This document shows positions 44,661 to 56,590 of a DNA stretch of 64,000 nt, piece after piece. The DNA lies in assembly GCF_048773025.1 (NCBI RefSeq), contig NC_133539.1, positions 94,260,001-94,324,000 of the forward strand. Direction: 5' to 3'. Under the pieces are notes generated by a model. It was not told where the DNA came from. It did no database searches and was given only the letters and a program-made list of their open reading frames with translations. This stretch comes from Camelus bactrianus (Eukaryota; Chordata; Mammalia; Artiodactyla; Camelidae). Positions within the stretch are counted from its first letter, which is position 1, and every line of letters begins with the position of its first letter. Position numbers and translations under genes: made by a program.

Positions 44661-46852
44661 CTTAAAAACTTAGAATGTTACAATTGAGGGAGACTTTGAT
44701 AAAATATGTCTTTTCTCCTTTCAGCCTCAATATAATGTCAAAATTGTCAGCATGTGTATCATTGACATTTGAGGGTTTCTAACTCTACCTGTTTGACCTC
44801 ACAATGTGAACTGTCTCCACAAATTCATCCTTTTGATATATTTCAAAAATAATCTGTTTTAGACTAAGCTCCTGAAAAAAGACTCACCTACTTTTCCTAT
44901 TGGATCAGCTTTTTCTTTTTTATGTTCAACTTGAGTCTTCACCTATATGCACACTATTAATACACACAAAAGAATAATTGCTCTTCTCAGAATGTAAATA
45001 ACATCTTTTGGCATTGGAATGAAATCTTAAAAGAGTTACACTAAATATTAATACTGCTTATTTGTAAATCTTGTATTACAGATGTCTTTTACCTTCTTTA
45101 TATCTTTGGTACTAATTTTTTTTTAACAAGCATACTATTACATTTATCTTCAGAAAGTAAATATTCTTTTAACACTGGAACGTTTTTGAGTATATGTTAA
45201 ACTAATTTTCTAATTGACTTCTTCAATATTAAATATACTCAATATTATCTTTAGCAAATACATGTGATACTTTAACCCTCTGATCATTTTACTTTGGGGA
45301 TATGACCATATGCTTACTACCTTGTAACTGTTATGTATTAAAAAGCAACCAACTTTTCGTCCTTCATGTCCAATGAAGTTTAATTCAATTCAGCCAATGT
45401 CTCCATCCCATGCCCAGAAATACCATGGGTCCAGTCTTATTTTGCTGTTGGATTTTTCATCTTCTGTTTTTTTTAAACTTGATTTTATTTATCCTTTTGA
45501 ATTTATTATAAGATAAGTCACATTATTTTTGGACGTGGAAAGATATGGAAAATAGTAGGGTTCTGCCCTGATATACCAGTGGTTGCAGGAAAAAGACCTC
45601 TGTTTCCTGAATGCTTTGTGGTGGAATCAGGAGCCAATAGCTGCTATTCTTCATTTTTTTTTTTTTTTTTTTTTTCTGCACATAATGCCCTAGTCACATT
45701 CTCCAGTGCTTTGTGGAGACAACTGTCAAAGGCAGGACACCCCAGCTGCCATGGGGCAGCTCATCTCTGCCATATGAGAAGTGACAAGATTCAGACTTAT
45801 AGTTCAATTCCAGATTTCTCTTATAGAGGCAGGAGAAGGGAAAAAGGAAAGGGGAGTGAAGATAAGAACAGGTTAAGGTGTACACTTACAGTTTGAACAA
45901 AGTTATCTAAAAAGCACAATTTTACAAATAAAAACATTTTCCTTTTAAATTAAATTTCTGAGTTGGGTTCTGCACCTGTCTCTCTTAACTGCTGAATAAG
46001 TCCCAAGTGGAGAGGACATGACTGATGACTTTAAGTATTTATTCATTGAGTCCCCTGAGTTGGGATAAAATAGCCATCTCCTGTCAAGACTGCTTGCCAA
46101 GTTTTAGACAGATTTTTTAAAAGGGTCTGACTTGAGTACTATTTTTGTTTTGGCTGCAGTGATCAAATCTGCCACTAGACAGAGCTGTTTGTCTTATTTT
46201 TGAACATTGCAGAGTTCAGGACTGTCAAGAGAATTAGAGCCAATGAAAAGAGAAAACTATAAATGATAGCACCTTCTATGAGATAGGTTCTCAGAGTGTA
46301 CACTTAGTGCCTTTCCTGCTGGTAGTACATAATTTCCAGATTGCTCTTTGTCATTATCACTGGGGAGGCTGCAACTCAGTTTTCAAAATTCCACTCATCA
46401 CTAGCAAGATTTCAATAGCTAATAAGGAATAATCAAGATGTATTATGCAATTTGCTCATTCTTTTATATTACAGTAGCTAAAGTCAGAGTGACATCCTAA
46501 ATCCTGAACTCTTTCTGGAAACTTCTTGGTAATATATTCTCTGCTCTTCTCTATGAAAACTGTTTATTTTACAAGCACAAATATTGAAATTATAATAGTG
46601 TTATATTATTGCATATGTTAATATGTTTATTTGCATAAAATATATTGAAAAATTTCAAATCACCACCATTCAAAGTGAGTCCATCCTGAGCCCAGTTCAT
46701 GAAGCACTGAATTCTGGGGTTTGGTTAAAACTACACTTTCAGGGGTTCTGCTGAAGAAGGATCTGGGCAGAGAACCCAGAAGCAGGTCCTTAATCTGTAT
46801 ACACATCACTAATTTTTACTCTGTTAGGTATACAACCCCATATCACCCCAAA
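44661..46852. other. Unique AT-rich DNA with a T22 tract, no gene
   Basis: No exon or family recognised. A run of 22 T lies at 45654-45675 and might be the inverted poly-A tail of a small retrocopy to its right (45676-45890), but I cannot name a source. The 105-codon frame at 45579-45896 crosses that tract and is not credible. Confidence 0.45.
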
Positions 46853-47038
46853 CAGCAGTTCTCAAAGTTTGGTCCCTGCACAAGAAGTATTAGCAGCACC
46901 AGGAGATTTGTTAGAAATGCAAATTCTCTGGCCCTATCCCAGCCCTACTGAATCAAACATTCTGGGGATGAGGCCCTGTAATCTGTGTTTTAACCTTTCA
47001 GATGATTCTGATGCAGGTTAATGTTTGAGATCTGCTGA
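46853..47038 (-). mobile_element. MER5A hAT-Charlie MITE, inverted
   Basis: Full length at about 186 bp: CAGCAGTTCTCAAAGTTTGG terminus, 'cagcaccaggagatttgtta', 'gaaatgcaaattctctggcc', 'cctactgaatcaaacattct', 'ggggatgaggccctgtaatc' and 'ttcagatgattctgatgcag', ending 'gtttgagatctgctg'. It is a noncoding DNA transposon of ancient eutherian age. Confidence 0.92.
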
Positions 47039-47049
47039 CGTAGAGAAAT

Positions 47050-48345
47050 AGCTTCCAAATGAAAGAGAGAAATCAAATTATGACCAAAAGAAGTTAGATG
47101 AAAAAGAAATAATACATGAAGCAGCAAAGAATATCCAAGTCATAATTAATGATCTCAAAGATATGAGGATGCTCTGAAAGAGACTAAGAGCTCCTAGAAA
47201 TTAAATATATAATAAATATTTAACTAAAATAATTAAAATAAAATTGTATATAAAATAAAATAGAATTAAAATAAAAATTCAACAGAAGGCTTTGAAGATA
47301 AAGCAGCAAAAAGCACCTATAAAGCTTTAAAAAAAGACAGAGATGGGACACTGGAAAGAGTAAATAAAAAATTTAAAGAATAATAAAAGACCTTCAAGAT
47401 ATACTTAATAGGAGTCCTGCAGACACAAATAGGAAATTATCAAATAAATATAAGAAAATTTCTGAGCTGAAATGTGTGAGATGTTCGACTGAAATAGCCC
47501 ACTCAGTGCCCGACCCATGAGGAAAATCCACAATAAAGCACATTAATGTGGAAGTTTAGAAAATGTGGTGAAAGAGAAGATCCTAAGAGTTTAAGAGAGA
47601 AAAGTCAAGAGTCACATACAAAGGAAAAAGAAAATCAGAATAGCATCTGAATTTGCACTTAAAACACTGGAGTCAGAAAACAATATAGCAAAACCTTCAA
47701 AAATTGAAATGAAAATAAGTTTTAGTCTAAAATACTGTACCCATTTAATCAAGAATACAGAATTTTTCAGGCATACAACTCATAAAATTTACCTTATCTG
47801 TAAATGATACGACTAGAGTACATGCTTTAACAAAGTAAGAAAGTCAGTCAAGAAATAGGAGGAAGAACTGGGATTAAGAAATAGTGGATCCAACACAGGA
47901 AAATGACAAAGAATATTCTGGATAATAATTGTTCAGCCAGCCCAGAAAACTACCTGTCAGATTAGAGCAGGAAGTTGGAGTGGGGTCTCTAAGAAAAAAA
48001 AAAAAAAAAAAGTTGTATTATCCAATGTGTTTGATCATTTGGAAAATATTATCAATAAGCACTGGAAAGATCTGTCACATCAGTGATAAACTGTAGGAAA
48101 CCATGCAAATGAAAATGAGGAAATTACTAACTTCAGGAGAAAACAAAAAGTTATATATGAGAGGAAACATAATGCACACAGTATTATTGTGCTTAGCTCA
48201 GCAATGAACAACCTTAATCCCATCACGCTAATGTACATGCTCACTTCCATTTTAACCAAAAATTACAGAAAAGAAAAGAGAAGAAAAAGAAACTGACAGC
48301 CTATATTATATAAAATGTCAGAATTAAACCCAATTAAATAAAAGG
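47050..48345 (+). repeat. HAL1 (half-LINE-1), sense, decayed
   Basis: HAL1 elements carry an L1 ORF1-like frame without reverse transcriptase. The order fits: 'gaaggctttgaagataaagc', 'aataggagtcctgcagacac', 'aggaaattatcaaataaata', 'agaaaatttctgagctgaaa', 'cccactcagtgcccgaccca', 'agagaagatcctaagagttt', 'acactggagtcagaaaacaa', 'taaaatactgtacccattta' and 'gtggatccaacacaggaaaa'. The ORF1 frame is interrupted many times. An A18 run at 47994-48011 divides it, and what follows is probably the 3' part. Confidence 0.8.
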
Positions 48346-48498
48346 AAGTTCAAAAAATAATTTGTACCAATTTTATACCAGTTGGTGGTTCTATTTTCAG
48401 ATATTCAATTCAACCAACTTCAGTTGGGAGTCAGCAAAGAGCTCAGGTAAAGTGGTCAAATGGCTCACAAATTGGCCCAGGAAAGTCTTGTTGATTTT

Positions 48499-48676
48499 CA
48501 ATGGTTCTCCAAGTGTAGTCCCTGGACCAGGAGCATTTACATTACCTGGAAACTTGTTCTGCAAATTCTTGGGGCCCATTCAAGATCTACTGAATCAGAC
48601 ACTCTGGGTTTGCTGCCCAGTAAGAATAAGTTTTCCAGGGAATTCTGATGCATGCTAAAGTTTGAAAAGTACAGAT
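48499..48676 (-). mobile_element. MER5A hAT-Charlie MITE, inverted
   Basis: Second full-length MER5A: 'caatggttctccaagtgtag', 'tccctggaccaggagcattt', 'acattacctggaaacttgtt', 'cagacactctgggtttgctg' and 'gggaattctgatgcatgcta', ending 'agtttgaaaagtac'. It has the same orientation as the copy at 46.85 kb. Confidence 0.9.
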
Positions 48677-49405
48677 TTTGAAAACTTATTCTCAGCTGAG
48701 AGTGCAAAACACTATTTAGAGTTAATTAGGGTTTCTACATCGTTAAGGAAACAGAGGAAAACAAATATAGGCACCAAGAATTTAATTCCACCTTGTTAGC
48801 ATTTTCTCTGCAATTTAACCCATCTTACTCTCCATTAGTCTCTTATTAGATATCTGACTTATAATTTGGGGAATAAATGTTAACCCTTGCTAGATGAAAA
48901 GTTGAGTAAATTATCTCAACAATATCTGATGGTTATTTGCCAATCCTTTGTCTAGATATACAAGATATACAAGACCTCAAATAGAATCCCCAAGCGTATT
49001 TATTCTGAGTATCCACATCACTTGAATGTTCTATGCCATGCTGAACAGTGCAGGGCTGCTGGCAACTTTTTGATGTACAATGATTCACTGTGTTATTGGT
49101 TAATTTGCAGGAAACCAATGCAGATGCCCCATCAGGGAGAGCAGCTCTGTAACTCTACAGGTTGCTCTCTTAGAGAAGAGTTTGGCTTCTGTTGTTGTAA
49201 GAAAGTGAAATTTTGCTAACGGTTTTGACTTATGTAAAAGCATCACACTTTCAGTATTACAGCTGTGGTACTGGGCAAGGGGACCCTCCAAATGATCCCA
49301 AACTAAACTCATAAGCTTCCCTGTGCAAACCTTCCCCACTCTCATACTTCTATCTCAGCCATCAGAACCACCATCTGACCAGTTGGTCAGGCTACAGATA
49401 TGGAG
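48677..49405. other. Unique DNA, no gene
   Basis: No repeat family or exon is recognised. Frames of 60-80 codons on both strands around 48930-49345 overlap one another and have no domain. Confidence 0.45.
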
Positions 49406-49407
49406 TT

Positions 49408-49995
49408 TGTCTATTAATTCATTCAATAAAAATTGAGTGTTTGCTATCTACTGGCTGTTCTAGGAATTGGGGATATAGCAATGAACAAAGCAAGACAAAA
49501 ACCCCTGCCTTTTAGGAGCTTATGTTCTAGCAGTGAAAGATAGACAATAACCAAAATAAATGAGTAAACTATTGTATATTGTAAATCAAAAAGTGATACA
49601 TATTAAGGAGAAAACTTGGGAGTACTGTCATGGGGGTTAAAATGTTTAGCAGGATGATCAGGGGAGAACCCACTGAAAAGGTGATATTTGAAAAAAGACT
49701 CAAAGAAGGCAAGGGTGTGAACCATACTGGTACCTGGGCAGAACAAATAGCAAAAGCAAAGACAGTAAGGCAAGATCATGCCTGGAATGTTTGAGCAACA
49801 GCAGGACACTGGAGTGGGTGAGGTAGAGTGAGCTTGTAGGAGGGCTGTGGGAGGTGAAGTCACTGAGGCAACAGGGCTAGGATGAGGCTGTGTTGCATAA
49901 ACTTGTCACCCTTGAAGCCCATTGTAAAGACTTAGCTTTCATTTTGAGTGAGATGGGAGCCATATCAGGGCTTTGAGCTGAGGGACATGACCTAA
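49408..49995 (-). repeat. LINE-2, inverted
   Basis: It begins with the inverse L2 3' end ('ttaattcattcaataaaaat', 'tgagtgtttgctatctactg', 'ttctaggaattggggatata', 'gcaatgaacaaagcaagaca') and continues into 'ggtgatatttgaaaaaagac', 'gtttgagcaacagcaggaca' and 'cattttgagtgagatgggag'. It is a good L2 match of about 590 bp and predates the placental radiation. Confidence 0.88.
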
Positions 49996-50004
49996 TTCAT
50001 CTGT

Positions 50005-50705
50005 TGAGAATGATGACTTTCCATCTCCTTCACTCCCTCAGCCAATCACCATGGACTATCAACTCTATTTCCTCTCAAATCTGTCCCAACTTTTTCCCCC
50101 CCATTATCACTGCCAGCACACTAGTTCAGGAAACCTTAATGTCTCACTTGAGTCATTTCAATAGCTTCTTAGTAGATATTCTTTCCTCCTGTTTGCTTCC
50201 CTCAAATTCATTCTATACAATGTCTCCAGAGTAACCACTCTGAAAATTTGATAGATTTATACCCTGGTTAAAGCTGTTAATAGTCTTTTTTCTTCTCCCC
50301 TGCAAATAAATTCCAAATTCCTCAACATGACTTTCCATGGTCTGTTTCCAAATCCCCAGCTTCATATATCCCCTATTCTCCCACTTCACAATATGCTCTG
50401 CCATACTGAAATTTTGTTCCTTGAATATATGCTATTCTCTTTTGCTTCTGAAACTTCACAGATTGTTTGCTCCAGGAAGACTTCCTTGATTTTTACCTTC
50501 TTTTTGCTCCTATACCACTCTCTTCTTTCTCTACACTAAATTTGTCATTCAGTATTTCCATTGTTTCATTATCTCTTTCCTCATCCTGCTGTTAGGCTTG
50601 GTGAGGACAGTTTAAGGACATTAGTGAACCCCTTTGTGTCACAGCCAGGAGATACTTAAATATTTGTTGTATGCGTGAAAGAAGGAATCAGTGAATAAAT
50701 GACTA
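50005..50705 (+). repeat. LINE-2 3' part, sense
   Basis: Sense L2 order: 'cttcttagtagatattcttt', 'tccagagtaaccactctgaa', 'ataccctggttaaagctgtt', 'ttccaaattcctcaacatga', 'ctttccatggtctgtttcca', 'gctccaggaagacttccttg' and the 3' end 'acttaaatatttgttgtatg' with 'tgaataaatg'. It lies immediately right of the inverted L2, so the two are joined 5' end to 5' end. Confidence 0.85.
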
Positions 50706-51675
50706 TTTTGAACCTTTGTGTTCTGCTTATTTCCCCGATCAAATGGTCCTCAGTAATGTGATGTGTGACCTCCCACTGGTCATATACGTATGTGGAGCAG
50801 GTAATGGCTTACACAGTGTAACCTCATGGTTTTGGAAGCATCCCTCACCAGGAATCCTCCCCAACTTCAGCCCTGGAGGCAGTGATATGACAAGCAGTGA
50901 TTTTGGTCAGCTTTGGATACACAGTCAACCTCAGAAGACTAAAACAGCAATGATCTAAGTGGTGGGCAGCAGGGACAGTGACTTTAAGGAGAGAGCAATA
51001 GTTTCCACAGCCAAAGGAGAAGCTGGATAATGGGTTCCAGTTATAGTGCCATTTCCTTTTTTTAAGTTTGAAGGCAGCATAAGCCCCAGCAGTGAGTGGA
51101 CACTAAGATTTGTTTACAAGTACATCTAGACCTAGGGTCTTCTAGAAACAGGTGGGCAATTTGGGGGAACTTGAGGTTCCCCAATTATGACTAGATGGAC
51201 ATATCAGACTTCTGTCTTCACCATTAACTTGTCAGAGAAATATTACTTGAAAGTTTTATTCCCAGGCTGCTGTGACCTAGAGAGAGAGAGGTTATATCAT
51301 CTTACAGGTAGTACTGTTGGACATCTCACCAAATCACCAACCTATTAATAAAGGAAAGCTAAATTTATTAGAACCCATTGTAGTAAGGGAGACCACCACC
51401 TTACCAATCCCAGCAGTGCCTCAGAAAGTGGTACAATTTTAGGGCTTTGGTGTCTGAGCTCAAAGTGGTTTGAAGTAGGTCTTTCGAGATTTAGAACTGA
51501 TTTGGACTGGGCAAAGTTTATGTTAAAATAGCTTAGAATTGGTGGACCCTGTGATACGAAGGTCTTGAAACAAGCCTTGGTAAGTAAACTTGGTTTGATA
51601 AGCAAATGTTTGCCAAGGTGAGCAGACTTTTGTCTCTGATAATTATCTGTGGGAATTTCCTGAAGCAAACAACGA
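50706..51675. other. Unique DNA, no gene
   Basis: No exon or repeat family recognised. The 117-codon minus frame at 51345-51698 runs into the T-tract of the adjoining L1 and shows no domain. Confidence 0.45.
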
Positions 51676-51830
51676 AGTTTTTTTTTTTTTTTTAACATTT
51701 TTTATTGATTTATAATCATTTTACAATGTTGTGTCAAATTCCAGTGTTCAGCACAATTTTTCAGTTATTCATGGACATATACACACTCATTGTCACATTT
51801 TTTTCTCTGTGAGTTTTTTTTTTTTTTTTA
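51676..51830 (-). mobile_element. Young camelid-type LINE-1 3' end, antisense
   Basis: A T-tract at 51677-51692 (inverse poly-A) is followed by 'ttattgatttataatcattt', 'tacaatgttgtgtcaaattc', 'cagtgttcagcacaattttt' and 'acacactcattgtcacattt'. A second T-tract lies at 51814-51829. I associate this wording with recently active camelid L1s. It is about 135 bp, with extreme 5' truncation. Its low apparent decay suggests a lineage-specific insertion. Confidence 0.85.
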
Positions 51831-52244
51831 AAGTTGGTTTATAGCTTTATCTTTCTTAGGCAAAGTTTCCTGGAACAGACAACTAATTCATGTTGACGTA
51901 GCTGAGCGATATTCTTAATTAAGCCATGTTAACACAGATGGTCTCAGCATTCATGCCTTCTAATTGTTTTCATTCTTAAATACTTTGGGACATTTATGTG
52001 TCTCAACAGTTTCCAAGAACAGGTTTTGAAAGGAAGAATGAGAGTATACAGCCTGAGAAGGGTGAAGAAGCACTACTGAAAGAGGGAAGTGTAGGCAGTA
52101 TTGAGAAAATGAGGGTGACAAAAATAAACCTACTTTTGTACAATTTTGTTTAAGGTAAGGTTCCTGCTTCAGCCAATAGAGTAATCAAACAGAGATTTGA
52201 TCTTCCCTTCCAGAGATATCACCTATAAAAACCAACTACTGCTT
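51831..52244. other. Unique DNA, no gene
   Basis: No repeat family or exon is recognised between the two antisense L1 tails. Confidence 0.45.
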
Positions 52245-52500
52245 AAAAATTTTCTCTTTAAATTGAAGCATAGTTGATGTACTATATGTTACAGATATAC
52301 AATAGTGATTCACAATTTTTTAAGATTATACTCCATTTATGGCTTTTATAAAATATTGGCCATATTCCCTGGGTTGTACAATATATCCTTGTAGCTTGTT
52401 TATTTTATATGTAACAGTTTGCACCTCTTAACCCCCATCCTTCCCCTACCCTCTCCCCACTGGTAACCACTAGTTTGTTTTCTAAATCTGTTGAGTTTGA
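52245..52500 (-). mobile_element. Cetartiodactyl LINE-1 3' UTR, antisense
   Basis: The order is 'taaattgaagcatagttgat', 'acaatagtgattcacaattt', 'tatactccatttatggcttt', 'taaaatattggccatattcc', 'ctgggttgtacaatatatcc' and 'tccccactggtaaccactag'. This is the inverse of the common L1 3' UTR of even-toed ungulates, moderately diverged. Confidence 0.88.
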
Positions 52501-53844
52501 CTAGCCACTGCTGTTAAGCAATTGAGACTGAAGTCTCCTAACTCAATCTAGACAGATACAACCCATGGAAATAGACATTCCATGGATAATGGTGGGCTGA
52601 GTGGTGGTCTCTCACCTACTCTTCTTTCACAGTCCATGCATTTGAACATGGTGGTGACAAGTGAAGGAATTACTATGAGGAAATGTAGTACTATGACAAA
52701 AAAGGATCTGTGTTCTGGTATTAAAATGGTTGTGGACATTTGATGAATCTGTGCTCAATGCTCTGAAACACTGCCTCCAGTCAGTACCTTAAGGTAGATC
52801 TCTCTGGTCTACTGATTTAACATGGCTGCCGTATGGTGACTGGGCATTTGCAAGACTGTCGCAACTATTAGCTCACGCTCTGGAGTGAGTTAGAGTTGGA
52901 TATAAGTCCTTACCCAAAACCTTTTTAGTTTTGTTCTCTTAGTAAGTTGTTACTTAGTTGCAACTTAAGTTTCTCATGTACAGTTATTAGCTTCATTTTT
53001 TTCCACATAGAAAATGGCGGTGGTTAGCAGCTACCTGATATGACTGGGCTAAATAATAATAACAGCTATGTAAAACTGTCAGCTTAGTTCATAGTGTAGA
53101 CTCAGTGAATGTTAGACATTATTATTATTATTAGGTATAAAGTATGCTTTGGTGCTGTTTTGAAGATGGGAGACTTAGATACACAGACCTGGACAATAAC
53201 AGAGTCAGGAGGGACCATGGAGACTTTCTGGTCTAGCATCTTTCTGTTATGGGAGAGGAAGCTGAAGACCAAAGGGAACAAATGGTACCCAGAGGGAAAA
53301 AGCCAGTTAGTGTCAAAGGCAGGCATCATGTTTCCATGACTTGCCTTGCAGCCCACGGGTGCCTGTGAGGGACAGCTGCAGGAAACAAGCTCTGGGTTCT
53401 GCTTGATAAACCACTTGTGCAGAGCCTTTTGTTCACTGCAGATAGTTGGAACCTGGTCTAATTTGAAGTATTTTCAGTGCAGAATTGAAAGCAGTCTGAC
53501 ATAATTTGACTCTTGGTGCTCAGATCCTTTCGTTTATTGGGCATAGTCTCATTACTTGGCAATAACTGATATCTTCAGAGTGTTAAGTAAATATTTAAGA
53601 TTTAAATAAGCCCTATGTGAATGCTAAGCTCATTTGTTGACACATTCTTCCCATACTCAGCAACTATTCCAGCAGCCTCTCTTGCCAAGGAAATATCAAA
53701 TACTGTTGAAAGAAAAAAACAGCTGCAAATATCAAAAACCTGGCTTTTAAAGGGGTTTCCAAAATAAATGGCTGAAGAACCTAGAAAGTGATTTTATGGT
53801 GATATAAAACATACCTTTAAGATATTATAACTTCTAGTCTTAAA
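52501..53844. other. Unique DNA, no gene; possible conserved stretch at 53.4-53.8 kb
   Basis: The interval holds no recognised repeat. The part 53440-53780 ('gcagaattgaaagcagtctg', 'attgggcatagtctcattac', 'aacagctgcaaatatcaaaa') has the even, unique texture of conserved noncoding DNA. An ATT run lies at 53118-53133. Confidence 0.4.
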
Positions 53845-54065
53845 TCAGTAAAATTTTATTGAGCACTTGCTTTGTACAAAGCACTGGAAGTGATTTAAAG
53901 ACATGTTATTTTTGCCTTTGAAGTGCTAACAATTTAGTAGGACAAATAAGATGTAAGTAAATTAATCAAAAGTTACATAATAAAATGCAATTCAAATAGC
54001 ATTTGAAGATGAAAACCAGAGGGCATTGTTAGGCAGAGCCTGATGAATTGCCAAATGAATGGTGC
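53845..54065 (-). repeat. LINE-2 3' end, inverted
   Basis: 'taaaattttattgagcactt', 'gctttgtacaaagcactgga' and 'tgcctttgaagtgctaacaa', then 'tttagtaggacaaataagat', follow the inverse L2 3' end (attgagcacctactatgtgccaggcac). It is old and partial. Confidence 0.7.
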
Positions 54066-54394
54066 AGTGGATGTTTGCTCATTCTGCCTTCCCCCTCATT
54101 TCAGGGCAGTGCCTGATTCTGGCTTTAGAATTATTTTTCCCATGCAGTTTTGGGGAGCTGTAAATCCAGGTGCTCTGCATTTCTTAGGACCAGCATGACT
54201 TCCAGAGTGAATCAAGGACCGACAGTGTTTATAAAATTGTTGATCCCACTGGATGACTTAATTGCTGATCTTTGCTGAACCATTCATCTCTAGCTTTCTA
54301 GTCAATTCTTCTGCTATTACCTGGGAATAAACTCCTTTTCTTCATGAATACATTAGATTTGGCATACATGATAATGGCAGATTGAAGGGAAGGA

Positions 54395-54470
54395 GATGCC
54401 ACTTTGCAGGTGTCAGGGAAGAGAGGAGGTGACATTTGAGTGGGACCTGGAAAGAGGGTGAGAGTAACTG
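54395..54470 (-). repeat. LINE-2 scrap, inverted
   Basis: 'gggaagagaggaggtgacat', 'ttgagtgggacctggaaaga' and 'gggtgagag' match the inverse L2 block 'ggaggaggtgacatttgagctgagtcttgaagg'. It is possibly the continuation of the L2 at 53845, with 330 bp between. Confidence 0.55.
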
Positions 54471-55889
54471 AGCTTTCACTTTGGTGATGTTCTATTATTT
54501 CTACTTCTAGACAACCATTAGAACCTATTTCTATAGTTTGTGGACTAATTAGAAAGCTTGTTCACAAATCCTGAGGATTGAATGCTTTGCTAATTGCAAA
54601 ACCAGGGCAGTAGAGTTGGAAAATATTTCAGGTTTAGCTAAGTTAAAACATAGAAAAGACCGTGAAAAGACATACAGATACAACGACAGCTGACATGAGG
54701 TTTCTTTCTACCCTGAAAGTCATTGTAGTGGTCTCATCTCAGTGTTTAAGTCTCTTTTTCTTATTTTGGTTCTGTGATACTCCATGTTTAAGAGTAGAAT
54801 AAATTAATTCTTCAGTCTATTAAGATTCAGTAAAATCTATACTTTCTCCACTGAACAGATAGAGTATTTGAAAATCATATTACTTCCCATTCAACAGTTG
54901 TTAATATTTGAAACCACATATAGTGCTTGTAAAGAGCGCTCAGACACTAGTGAATATAATTCCCAAAATTCACTTTACATGCAAAACCGTTGTATAGCTT
55001 GATTAAATAATGTATGTAAAAGTCTGTCTAGAGATACACATACACTTCCTAAGCTAGGAAGAGAAAAATACCACTACTCTGGGCTGGAATTTGGTCCAAT
55101 TTCCACTCTAAAAAACAAGTTTACTATTGACTAAATGGAAATATACTGAAGAACTGGGAAAAGGAAAATGGAGAGATTAGCAAGGACTATCTTCCCATTT
55201 TCTCTTCTAAATGCATCATTGTATTTTTCTAAACCAAGCTCTCCTTAAATTCCAGAAAAGGAAAATATTTTTTAATGTGATTTCTGAGGGGGAAATAAGT
55301 TAGTTTTATGCTTCTGCTTGTGGAATTAAAATACTTCCTATTTCGATTTTTATAGCAAACTGGTAATGCCCACATTTGAATTTCTGGGAAACCCTAGAAT
55401 ATAATACTATCCTCGTTTTGTATTTATTCCTCACGGGCTGGACAGATTTTTAAAGCATGAGGTAAATCAAGTGGGGAGATTAAAATCAGATGGTTTTGCA
55501 TAGACTATCAGTAATGAGGGTTAAACTGGCATTTTTCCATCTGCTTATTTGATTATACATTTTGTACTTATTTTTAAGGCCAAACTAGAAGAGTTGGAAA
55601 GTGTTGAAGTCCAAAGTGGAAAGCATTTCTTAGTCATTTTCATAATGAATTTTGAATCTTTAAAATGCCCATGGCTAGACTATGCTGGGATATGATCAAG
55701 CAGGTTTTTCTTTCCTCAAGGAGTTTATTTAAAAATGTACATGTGGCAGAGGCTTCTCATTTAGCGTATCTAAGGGATATCTTTGGGAATTTTACCCTTG
55801 TCTTTTTGTGTTGCCATGGGAATGTCCATTTTTATATCTTCAGAGAGAAACTGTTTTTCAGTGTGATGGAGCAGAGAGAACACAGGTCT
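54471..55889. other. Unique DNA, no gene
   Basis: No exon or repeat family is recognised in 1.4 kb. The 77-codon frame at 55665-55898 has no domain. Confidence 0.45.
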
Positions 55890-56098
55890 TATATTTAGGA
55901 AATAATGTGTCTACCTCTGGCCTTAACTCCTTCCTAGCTGGACCACTGTACATAACAGACTGAAGTTCTCCAAGCCCCAGGTTTTTGTTTTTTAAATGAA
56001 ATGGAAGTAATTTTCATTCTCAAGGACTATTACGAGCACCAGAAATGAGTCCATCAGAAGATGTTTAGTACATAATAGTAATTACTATATCGATGTGA
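55890..56098 (+). repeat. MIR SINE, sense
   Basis: The MIR order is visible though diverged: 'tctacctctggccttaactc', 'cttcctagctggaccactgt', 'aatgaaatggaagtaatttt', 'gactattacgagcaccagaa' and the 3' end 'tgtttagtacataatagtaa'. Length fits a near-complete MIR. Confidence 0.6.
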
Positions 56099-56394
56099 TT
56101 GTGGAAAGGTGTCTTAACATATAAATATTTCCTGCCTGATTCCATGCTTACATCTCTCTTAGAGAGCTTTCTGTCTTTGTCAGCTCAATCCCTGCATCGA
56201 TCTGTGATATAAAATTAAAAAAAAAAAATAGTAGAGAAGGAGGTGATCTGAGATGTGGAAGAAAAGGAGAAAGGGTTGAAACAGAGTGTTTGCCATTTCA
56301 TTTCAAAGATCTGAGGAAGTTGGGGGGTGACAGATGGCATCTTGGGCGGGTGTCAGAAAGAATTTGGTGGTATGTTGAAGGAGAGGCCCTAGAG

Positions 56395-56590
56395 CAGAGC
56401 TGTCCAATAGAAATTCCGGCAATTATGAAATTGTTCTCCACCTGAAATGTCCAACAACATCATCACTAGCTACACGTGACTACTAAGTACATGAATGCCA
56501 GTAGAGAGACTGAGGAACTTTTAAATTTCACTCAATTTTAATTAATTTAAATTTAAATAGCCATGTATGACCACTTTATTGGATAGCACA
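56395..56590 (+). mobile_element. MER3-type hAT element
   Basis: It starts CAGAGCTGTCCAATAGAAAT and continues 'gaaattgttctccacctgaa', 'ctagctacacgtgactacta', 'gagactgaggaacttttaaa', 'ttaattaatttaaatttaaa' and 'tagccatgtatgaccacttt', ending 'attggatagcaca'. The ends are inverse complements as expected of a hAT MITE of about 200 bp. The family name is from memory. Confidence 0.75.

Noticed and set aside
45654-45890. Possible small processed pseudogene beside the T22 tract
   Set aside because: I could not identify a source transcript and saw no matching target duplication, so it is mentioned only as a T-tract.
51345-51698. 117-codon minus-strand frame beginning with a lysine run
   Set aside because: Its start codes for the L1 poly-T tract read in reverse, and the remainder has no family resemblance.
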